Shown in pieces: positions 5,907 through 12,105 of a stretch of 16,457 bases of DNA. This DNA is from Mailhella sp. GTDB taxonomy: Bacteria > Desulfobacterota > Desulfovibrionia > Desulfovibrionales > Desulfovibrionaceae. The stretch lies in assembly GCA_017411945.1 (NCBI GenBank), contig JAFQPD010000095.1:1-16457 (forward strand), given 5' to 3'. How positions within the stretch are numbered: position 1 is the first letter of the stretch; each line of letters begins with the position of its first letter. The notes beneath the pieces were generated by a model. It was not told the DNA's origin and ran no database searches. It saw only the letters and a list, made by a program, of their open reading frames with translations. The translations under genes and the position numbers were made by a program.

Positions 5907-6239
5907 TCAGTGCGTATAGTCCAGTATCTTCACGCCTTCGCCGGCTTCCTTTTCCACCAGAGCCTTCATCTTTCCGGCAAAGGGGCAGGGGTAGCCTATG
6001 GGGGCCCCTTTCTGTATGCAGGTGGCGAAAGCTATGGTGTCGGCTCCGCGCTTCAGCAGCTCGCGCACCCTGAGCACGACTTTCTTGCCGGGGCAGCCGC
6101 CGCAGTTGGTGAAGCCGATGAGCTGGATGTCTTCTTCCACGCCTTCGAAGACGCCGGTCTTGTTCTGTATGGCTTTGAAGTCTGAAGTGCCGGGGCAGAA
6201 GTCTTCTGTCTGCATGCATCGGATGATGGCGAGTTTCAT
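5907..6239 (-). CDS. CGGC domain-containing protein (predicted metal-binding)
   Basis: This 110-residue protein starts MKLAIIRCMQTEDFCPG and carries the diagnostic NCGGCPGKKVVLR segment near residue 47-59. Further conserved Cys residues are in FATCIQKGAP and YPCPF. Six or more cysteines in a small soluble protein match the CGGC-domain family of unknown function, assumed to bind metal. The start at 6239 is set by AAAGGAG (6251-6245) five bases upstream; an upstream in-frame start at 6275 would add 12 unrelated residues. It follows the fur-yjbQ pair on the same strand after a 138-bp gap with no clear terminator or promoter, so co-transcription is possible. No terminator is evident downstream; 5823-5906 is AT-rich with only weak hairpins. 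Confidence 0.85.
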   Translation of the reverse strand: MKLAIIRCMQTEDFCPGTSDFKAIQNKTGVFEGVEEDIQLIGFTNCGGCPGKKVVLRVRELLKRGADTIAFATCIQKGAPIGYPCPFAGKMKALVEKEAGEGVKILDYTH

Positions 6240-6377
6240 AAGGGCTCCTTTAGGTTGGGAAGCGGTATCCGGCATAGCCTGCGGGGTAGGCCATGTCCAG
6301 AGTTCCAGCCGTTCGGGTTCATGGCTGCAGAAGGAAAAGGCCGGCCCGAAGGGCGGTCTTCTGATGCTGGCTAGAAA

Positions 6378-6773
6378 TCAGTCGCCCATCCACTTCAGCC
6401 ATATCTGGCGGTTGCGGGGGCCGTCGGCCTCGAAGAACCACACGGCCTGCCAGGTGCCGATGAGCATTTCGCCGCCCTCCACGATGAGCTGGACGGAAGA
6501 GCCCATGAGGCTGGCCTTGAGGTGGGCGTCGGAATTGCCTTCGCCGTGGCGGAAGCCCCAGTCCTGAGGGATGCGGGCCTTCAGGAAGGCGAGCATGTCG
6601 CGGGGGACGTCAGGATCGAAGCCTTCGTTTATGGTGAGTCCGCAGGTGGTATGGGGGCTGAATACGGTGAGCACGCCGTCGTTCCAGCCGTTTTCCTTCA
6701 CGGCAGAACGGAGGATGGCGGTGACGTCGACCATTTCCTCACGGGCATGGGTGGGTACGGAGAGTTTCAGCAT
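6378..6773 (-). CDS. YjbQ family protein (UPF0047; secondary thiamine-phosphate synthase type)
   Basis: This 131-residue protein is of typical family length. The conserved blocks are FSPHTTCGLTINEG (residues 38-51), then RHGEGNSDAHLKASLMG (75-91). The C-terminal half is GEMLIGTWQAVWFFEADGPRNRQIWLKW. His 41, His 76 and His 84 are the expected conserved polar residues of this trimeric fold. Family members can replace thiamine-phosphate synthase in E. coli as a weak secondary activity, but the physiological role is not settled. It begins 3 bp after the Fur-family stop codon, so the two are almost certainly one transcript. Confidence 0.93.
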   Translation of the reverse strand: MLKLSVPTHAREEMVDVTAILRSAVKENGWNDGVLTVFSPHTTCGLTINEGFDPDVPRDMLAFLKARIPQDWGFRHGEGNSDAHLKASLMGSSVQLIVEGGEMLIGTWQAVWFFEADGPRNRQIWLKWMGD

Positions 6774-6776
6774 GGC

Positions 6777-7220
6777 TCACTCCTTGCTCCGGCATTCGGA
6801 GCAGATGCCGTAGAGCACCATGTGGTGCGCCGTGGGCAGGAAGTCGTGCTCATGGCACACGGCTTCCTGAAGCTGTTCTATGGCTTCGTTGACGAATTCT
6901 ATCTTCCGCCCGCACTTTTCACAGACGAGATGGTCGTGGTGGTGCATGTCGCGCGGTTCATAGCGCACGAGCCCTTCCTCGAAATTCACGGCGGAAGCGA
7001 TGCCCGCTTCGCAGAGGAGCTTGAGCGTGCGGTAGACAGTGACCTGCCCGACAGTGCTGTCCGTCTTGCGGACGATGAGGAAAAGCTCTTCCATGGAGAC
7101 ATGCTCCTCGGTACGCAGGAAGGCGTTGAGGATCTTCATGCGCTGGGGCGTCACGCGAAGGCCCTTGCGTTTCAGGTATTCCGAGAACTTGAGCTCTATT
7201 TCAGCGATATTCTTTTCCAT
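6777..7220 (-). CDS. fur: Fur-family metal-responsive transcriptional repressor
   Basis: This 147-residue protein has an N-terminal winged helix (GLRVTPQRMKILNAF, then STVGQVTVYRTLKLLCEAGI) at about residues 20-75. A dimerisation and metal-binding domain follows: HHHDHLVCEKCGRKIEF (93-109), AHHMVLYG, and a second Cys pair, C140 and C143. The arrangement HHHDHL-x-C-xx-CG-x-IEF and the NFEEG segment align best with Fur sensu stricto, although PerR or Zur specificity cannot be excluded by eye. A ribosome site AAGGA (7231-7227) is 6 bases from the ATG. A promoter is predicted at 7248-7276. It heads the yjbQ-containing unit. I saw no clear 19-bp Fur box at the promoter. Confidence 0.9.
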   Translation of the reverse strand: MEKNIAEIELKFSEYLKRKGLRVTPQRMKILNAFLRTEEHVSMEELFLIVRKTDSTVGQVTVYRTLKLLCEAGIASAVNFEEGLVRYEPRDMHHHDHLVCEKCGRKIEFVNEAIEQLQEAVCHEHDFLPTAHHMVLYGICSECRSKE

Positions 7221-7247
7221 GGGGCATCCTTGAAAGGTATTCTCCGC

Positions 7248-7276
7248 AAGATAGCCGCATACCGTGCAATGGTCAA
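7248..7276 (-). promoter_or_regulatory. Predicted sigma70-type promoter of fur-yjbQ
   Basis: On minus, TTGACC (7276-7271), a 17-base spacer, TATCTT (7253-7248). Transcription would start near 7241, about 20 bases before the fur start, leaving just enough room for the AAGGA site. Confidence 0.6.
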
Positions 7277-7301
7277 TGCGCAGGGCTGTTCGAAAGCCTT
7301 G

Positions 7302-8240
7302 TCAGCGCAGTGCCAGCCATGCGCGCTCTCCCAGCGAGCGCCGCCATACGGCTTCCGGAGCGAACATGACGGAGCCGTGCTGGTCGCAGAGCCATAGCGC
7401 GGCCCACTCCCGTTCGGGGGAGAAGATGAGAGTGCGCTCGTTGGCGAAGTGCAGGTGCAGCTGTTCGCTTTCGCCATGCCCATGGCGCACGCGCACTGTC
7501 CTGACATCGGTGAGACGCTGGCCCACGATGGAGGAGAACACGGCGCTCAGGTCGCGGGGGAATACGGCATCGGCTTCAAGAACTTCATCGGGAAGCCGGC
7601 CGTCCATGACGCGGATGCTCCCGCCGTTGCGGTAGCCGAGTTCCACGCGCATGTTGCCGAAGTCCAGAGCGAAGGGCTCATCGCCGGAAACATAGGTTTC
7701 GCGCCAGCCCTGCACTTGCGTGTTGGCTTCGCCTATGGCGTAGAGCTGGTTAAGAGTGCGGACTCGGTGCAGGGGCGTGCCGAGCAGGCCCATATCGAAG
7801 AAGGCCTGGCGAAGGCCGGAAAGCTGTTCGTCGGCAGAGCGGGTCTGGACAGGTTCGGGCTGGGGAACGGGGGCATCAGTGCGGGCGAGAGTTTCCGGGG
7901 CAAAGCTCTGGCCTTCGAGCTCGTCATCGGAAAGTTTTTCGAGGGCGATCTCGCCGGCTTGCTCGGCGACGGCGGAGGGAAGCTCGGGCTCAGCGGCGAG
8001 GGCTTCACGTCCTTCCTCTCCGGGGGCTTCAGCGCGCGGGGCGGGAACAGGAGCCGCCGTGAGGCGGAGCGCAAAGGGCAGGGCGTTTTCCCTCAGGGAC
8101 TGGCGCAGGAAGAGATGTATGGCGGTGTTGAGGTCGAGTCCCAGCTCGAGGAAAAGCTCCTCGGCCTTGGCGGCCAGTTCAGGATCCAGATGGAGATGTT
8201 CAGGCATGGCAAGCTCGCGGGTTCTGCGTTCTGGTTTCAT
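7302..8240 (-). CDS. RelB/DinJ-like N-terminal domain fused to an unrecognised C-terminal domain
   Basis: 312 residues. Residues 13-58 (PEHLHLDPELAAKAEELFLELGLDL, then NTAIHLFLRQSLRENALPFALRL) strongly resemble the ribbon-helix-helix domain of RelB/DinJ antitoxins. Residues about 60-150 are a low-complexity Ala/Glu/Pro linker. Residues about 155-312 form a separate domain, probably beta-rich, with blocks NMRVELGYRNGGSIRVMDG, LHLHFANERTLIFSPEREW and FAPEAVW, which I do not recognise. Normal RelB/DinJ proteins have about 80-100 residues and precede a toxin gene; no toxin is seen here, and the next gene downstream is fur. The start at 8240 has GGAG only 4 bases upstream. An ATG at 8207 would begin right at the RHH domain and fits the predicted promoter better. 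DNA binding is inferred. Confidence 0.8.
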   Translation of the reverse strand: MKPERRTRELAMPEHLHLDPELAAKAEELFLELGLDLNTAIHLFLRQSLRENALPFALRLTAAPVPAPRAEAPGEEGREALAAEPELPSAVAEQAGEIALEKLSDDELEGQSFAPETLARTDAPVPQPEPVQTRSADEQLSGLRQAFFDMGLLGTPLHRVRTLNQLYAIGEANTQVQGWRETYVSGDEPFALDFGNMRVELGYRNGGSIRVMDGRLPDEVLEADAVFPRDLSAVFSSIVGQRLTDVRTVRVRHGHGESEQLHLHFANERTLIFSPEREWAALWLCDQHGSVMFAPEAVWRRSLGERAWLALR

Positions 8241-8248
8241 GATGCTCC

Positions 8249-8277
8249 ATTATTGCCGCGAAGGCCCGCGAAATCAA
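8249..8277 (-). promoter_or_regulatory. Predicted promoter of the RelB-like fusion gene
   Basis: On minus, TTGATT (8277-8272), 17 bases, AATAAT (8254-8249). Transcription would start at about 8242, only one or two bases before the ATG at 8240. The mRNA would therefore be nearly leaderless, or translation would begin at the internal ATG at 8207. Confidence 0.45.
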
Positions 8278-8283
8278 GGGTGC

Positions 8284-8312
8284 TTGCGGGCTTTGCCTCC
8301 ATTGCGTATGCT
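8284..8312 (+). promoter_or_regulatory. Predicted promoter of the DUF2493 gene
   Basis: TTGCGG (8284-8289), a 17-base spacer, TATGCT (8307-8312). It lies back to back with the RelB-like gene's promoter: the two -35 boxes are 6 bases apart, so the RHH protein could in principle control both directions. Confidence 0.45.
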
Positions 8313-8337
8313 CGGCTAAAGAAAAAGGAGGCGGGTC

Positions 8338-8808
8338 ATGAAGCTGGCCGTCATCGGTTCACGCTCGTTCTGCAGTTACGAATGGCTGGAGCAGTGCCTG
8401 CTCCGCTCTTTCCGCGTGGCCGATATCGAGGCCGTCATCACGGGCGGTGCCAGAGGCGCCGACGCCCTTGCCGCCCGCTTCTCCGCCTGCCACGGCATTC
8501 CTCTCGTCGTTCTGCATGCCGACTGGAACAGGCACGGGAAAAAGGCCGGCCCCATGCGCAACTCGGAGATAGTGGCGCAGGCCGATGCCATAGCCGCTTT
8601 CTGGGACGGAAGCTCCGCGGGCACGCGCGACACCATAGCCAAGGCGCGCGCGGCAGGCAGGAGCGTCTTCGTTTTTCCTCTTTCTCCGGGCGGCGTTCAG
8701 GAATCCTCTTCCGCTGAAGCCGGACTTCCCTCCCCTGCAGGGCGGAAGAGCCCGGAGAGGCGCAGGCAGCTGCTGTTCTCTGATCTGCTGTTCCCGGACA
8801 GAGGGTAG
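8338..8808 (+). CDS. DUF2493 family protein (YspA-like, SLOG/Rossmann nucleotide-binding fold)
   Basis: 156 residues. The core, residues 1-116, has the family pattern: MKLAVIGSRSF at the N-terminus, VITGGARGADALAARF (33-48), then HADWNRHGKKAGPMRN (60-75) and AFWDGSSAGTRDTI (87-100), ending at the strand SVFVFPLS. These are the glycine loops of the SLOG superfamily, whose members bind nucleotides or nucleotide-derived ligands; a specific reaction is not known. A strong ribosome site AAGGAGG lies 6 bases before the ATG. From residue 120 on, the tail is compositionally different and encoded entirely within the antisense of the convergent helicase gene (112 bp overlap). The divergent neighbour is the RelB-like fusion. 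Confidence 0.88.
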   Translation: MKLAVIGSRSFCSYEWLEQCLLRSFRVADIEAVITGGARGADALAARFSACHGIPLVVLHADWNRHGKKAGPMRNSEIVAQADAIAAFWDGSSAGTRDTIAKARAAGRSVFVFPLSPGGVQESSSAEAGLPSPAGRKSPERRRQLLFSDLLFPDRG

Positions 8809-11800
8809 TCCCCGCTTTCCACAGGCAGTTCTTCAGACAGGACATCGAAGAACGGATGCCTGCGCCAGTCATGCCAGTTCCCTATGACATAGATGAGCGA
8901 CTTCGCTCTGGTCAGCGCCACGTTGAGGATATTCGGCGTGCGGGAGGCCCACTGCCGGCTTCCCCAGCCTACCTGCCCCGGAGACGAGCCCAGCACGAGG
9001 AAGACGATATCCGCTTCGCGTCCCTGGAAGGTGTGTATGGTGCCGCAACGCACGCGCTCTTCCGGGATATTCATGGAGCGCAGGAGACTGCGGCAGTGCC
9101 ACGCCACCTTGCGGAAGGGAGAGATGACGAAGACGGAAGCCTCGCGAGGGCCGTCCTGCCCTTCGATGACGGGCCAGTCGCTCAGGAAGGCCGTCATGCA
9201 TCGGCGCAGGCAGGCCAGCTCTTCCTGCACGAGCTGTGTATCGGCCGTATGCCCCTGCACGTCCAGCCAGCGGCTCCTGCCAAGCGGGGAGGACACGGCG
9301 GGGAAAGCCGTCCGGGCCTGCACCATCTGGCTGTCGTAGGCTATGCGGTTGGCTATGCTGAACATGGGCTCGGCGCAGCGGTGATGGGCGCGGAGCGGGA
9401 AGCCCGTCCATACGCGGCGGCCTGCGCTGTCCATCCATGTGCCGAGTTCCGAGCCCCTGTCGGCCAGAGTCTGGGCCGACTGCCCCAGCGGCGACCACTT
9501 CTCGAAGACGACGTTCCTGTATTTGGCGTCCGAAGCTTTGATGCGCTCCTTCAGCGTGTCGATGAGGGCGGCTGGCTGGGGCACGACAGGCTCTATCTGC
9601 TGAGGGTCGCCGATGACGGCGGCATGCCGGGCACGCCAGAGGGCTCCGGCCGCGCTCTGCGGCGAAGCCTGACCGGCTTCATCGAGGAGCACCCAGTCCA
9701 GAGAGGCGTGGCCCATGCCTGCGAAAAGGCGGCTGAAGGATGCCAGCGTAGACGATACCACGGGCACCATGAAGAACAGGGCGTTCCATATCTCTTCCGG
9801 GTCGGCATCTTCTGCAGGCACGCCGCGCAGGAAGCGCGTTATCACGCTGATATTGGCCGTGAACTCCCTCGGACATGCCTTGATGGTCCACTCGTGCAGT
9901 TTCAGGGCCTGCAGGAAGAGGAGGGAACGCAGGCGCGAGAGCTCTTCGTCGTTCCACACGCTTTTGAGCTGCCAGTCCGCATCGTCTCGGAAGGCTCTTC
10001 CGGGCATGCGGAGCGTTTCCTGCCGTGCTTCCTGCGCTTTTTTCTGTGCGGCCATCTCTGCCTGCGCCTGCTTCACCACATCTTCCAGCGTTTCAAGGCG
10101 GCTGGCCAGTTCCTGCATGGCGCGGTCCTCTTCGCGGGCCGTGCTTTGCAGCGCCTTGCTCTGTGCCATGAGCTCGAGGAACTGCGAGAGCATGCTGGGA
10201 GCTTCGGGCGCAGGGGAGGGAACAGTACTGCCCTCTGCCTTCTTTTCCAGAAAGTCGAGTCGCTGCTCCAGAAGGCGCGAGGTCTCCAGGAAGGCAGTGC
10301 GGGCTTTCTGCCATTCGCCGCGGGCTTTCTGATGCGCTTCGTAGTCGCGGTATTCGTCCAGCGTCTGTTTCATGCCGGGGAGCGTGATATCCTTTTCCGG
10401 GTCGCGGAAGCCCCAGAAGAAGGCGCGGGCGAACTGGTCGCAGTTCCATGCGGAACCGAGGACGGCGGCAAGGAGGCCCCACGCATGGCGCGGGCCAGAG
10501 TCGTCGGAGTCCGGTGAGGCGCAGGCTGTGCTGACGGCGGAAGCGACCTGGGGGAAGTAGGAAGCTTCCGGGAAGTCGGCAAGGGAAACAGCCTGTTCCG
10601 AGGGCAGGAAGCGGGTGATGTTCTCGACTGCGGCGTTGTTGCTGGAAGTCGCCACTATGCATGTGCCGCGCATGAGCCCTTCGCGCAGGGGGTAGAAATC
10701 GCCGGAGGCGGCCGTGAAGACCTCATAGGGCTGGCGGCATCGGGCAATGCGGGAGGCTCGTTCCACCACGAGATGCGCGACGACTTCGCAAAGCAGGCGG
10801 GTCTTGCCTGTGCCGGGAGGGCCGTTCACGGCGGAAAGCTCACTGCTCAGTATCGTATTCACAGCGCCGAGCTGGGCGGGCAGGAGATGCTGGCCAGTGC
10901 GGAAAGGCCATCGCCCGCGGGGCATGCGGCGCAGGGCGAGGCTGGCTTCGAGGGCGTTGCGGCCTTCTTCTGAAGCGGAGAGCACGTCGCGCCGTGAGGC
11001 GGGCTCAGCGTCGCTGAGGTAGCGGGCGAACACGCCCTCGAATCCGAATTTCGAGAGGCCGAGCAGGCGGTCGAGGTCGTTGAGGAAGAAGGAGTTCAGC
11101 AGGTCGTTCTGCACGTCTTCGATGCGCCGTCCCTTGGGGTCGGGCCGGAAATGGATGGAACGCACCACGATGCGCATCTCTTCATCGCGCACCTCCATGA
11201 GGTCGAAGAGATGCTCTATCTCGGCGCGTATCCATGCCCAGCAGAAAGGTTCGTCCAGCGAGTCGGCCTTGCGGTCGAATTCCGACTGCATCTTGAGCAT
11301 GTCCAGAGGCAGGCCGTCGAGCCCTTTCCCGGCAATGCAGCGAGCGAGCCCGGGCACGAGGGAAGCCGCCATATAGCTCATGTCCACCGGTTTGCCCGTG
11401 CCGTCCAGCACCACGGCGGCCAGACAGCCTTCGCCGAGGTTCGGTTCTTCCGGGCGTTCAGCTTCGGAGCCTGTCCTTTCGAGGATGATGTCCGTGATGC
11501 GCTGTTTCGGGAGCACGCCGAGATAGACGATATGCCATGCGGCGACGAAGCCCGTGGGGAGCGGGCGTTCCCACGGAAGTTCTCCGCCCTGGTCCGCCGG
11601 GAGAGAGGCGGAGACCGTTTCCCAGCGGCGTCCGCGGCCTGCTGGCGGTCGGGAAGAACGGGGCACTTCCGGGATGATGAAGACTTCCGTGTCGCGCCAG
11701 AAGCGCAGGATGGCGGCGTCCTGACGGCGTTTCCTGTCTTCGCGTTCCTTCTTCTTCACGTCTGCGGCGAAGTCTGCGGCGCGTTCCGCCGAGTCGAGGG

Positions 11801-12104
11801 CAGGGTCGGCAGAGGGCGCGGAAGAAGCTTCGCTTCCCTGCATCATGGACATGGCCTGGGCGATGAGGCCGGATGTTTCAGGGGAAGACGCGGGAGGAGC
11901 AGAGGCAGGCCTGCTGTCCTTCTTTTTGACAGGTTCCGGGCATTCGCCTGTTTCGGCAAGGGCGAGGAAGGAGACGGCCATCTTGCGGATGACGTTGTGC
12001 CGGAAGCGCACCAGAGCCTTGCCGCCGTCCACGGTGATGATCTCTCCGGGCCCCCACTGGGGCATGGAAGGATTGATGACGATATCGCCGGCGCGCAGTT
12101 TCAT
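8697..12104 (-). CDS. Large SF1 helicase, UPF1/Dna2-like, with N-terminal DUF3553-like domain
   Basis: 1135 residues from 12104. The N-terminal KOW/SH3-like segment (MKLRAGDIVINPSMPQWGPG, residues 1-40) resembles DUF3553. Linker and accessory region run to about 400. Walker A GPPGTGKT is at 428-435. A large insertion with predicted coiled coil lies at about 590-700. Motif II is LLDEAGQASP (D808, E809), motif III GDPQQ (832-836), and motif IV region AHHRC is near 905-910. Motif V is TFQGREADIV (1025-1034) and motif VI VALTRAK (1062-1068). All helicase motifs are intact, so ATP-driven unwinding or translocation on RNA or DNA is expected. The start is set by GAGG 5 bases upstream of 12104; a longer frame to 12218 only reads through hrpB. 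The hrpB stop is one base upstream, indicating translational coupling. Confidence 0.9.
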   Translation of the reverse strand: MKLRAGDIVINPSMPQWGPGEIITVDGGKALVRFRHNVIRKMAVSFLALAETGECPEPVKKKDSRPASAPPASSPETSGLIAQAMSMMQGSEASSAPSADPALDSAERAADFAADVKKKEREDRKRRQDAAILRFWRDTEVFIIPEVPRSSRPPAGRGRRWETVSASLPADQGGELPWERPLPTGFVAAWHIVYLGVLPKQRITDIILERTGSEAERPEEPNLGEGCLAAVVLDGTGKPVDMSYMAASLVPGLARCIAGKGLDGLPLDMLKMQSEFDRKADSLDEPFCWAWIRAEIEHLFDLMEVRDEEMRIVVRSIHFRPDPKGRRIEDVQNDLLNSFFLNDLDRLLGLSKFGFEGVFARYLSDAEPASRRDVLSASEEGRNALEASLALRRMPRGRWPFRTGQHLLPAQLGAVNTILSSELSAVNGPPGTGKTRLLCEVVAHLVVERASRIARCRQPYEVFTAASGDFYPLREGLMRGTCIVATSSNNAAVENITRFLPSEQAVSLADFPEASYFPQVASAVSTACASPDSDDSGPRHAWGLLAAVLGSAWNCDQFARAFFWGFRDPEKDITLPGMKQTLDEYRDYEAHQKARGEWQKARTAFLETSRLLEQRLDFLEKKAEGSTVPSPAPEAPSMLSQFLELMAQSKALQSTAREEDRAMQELASRLETLEDVVKQAQAEMAAQKKAQEARQETLRMPGRAFRDDADWQLKSVWNDEELSRLRSLLFLQALKLHEWTIKACPREFTANISVITRFLRGVPAEDADPEEIWNALFFMVPVVSSTLASFSRLFAGMGHASLDWVLLDEAGQASPQSAAGALWRARHAAVIGDPQQIEPVVPQPAALIDTLKERIKASDAKYRNVVFEKWSPLGQSAQTLADRGSELGTWMDSAGRRVWTGFPLRAHHRCAEPMFSIANRIAYDSQMVQARTAFPAVSSPLGRSRWLDVQGHTADTQLVQEELACLRRCMTAFLSDWPVIEGQDGPREASVFVISPFRKVAWHCRSLLRSMNIPEERVRCGTIHTFQGREADIVFLVLGSSPGQVGWGSRQWASRTPNILNVALTRAKSLIYVIGNWHDWRRHPFFDVLSEELPVESGDYPLSGNSRSENSSCLRLSGLFRPAGEGSPASAEEDS

Positions 12105-12105
12105 A

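Noticed and set aside
6310..6365. Possible terminator between yjbQ and the CGGC gene (GCCC-TTC-GGGC on minus)
   Set aside because: Only four paired bases and an interrupted T-tract, so I cannot support a terminator.
8856..10517. 553-codon plus-strand open frame opposite the SF1 helicase
   Set aside because: Antisense to intact helicase motifs, with low-information composition rich in Gly/His/Arg/Ala and no recognisable domain.
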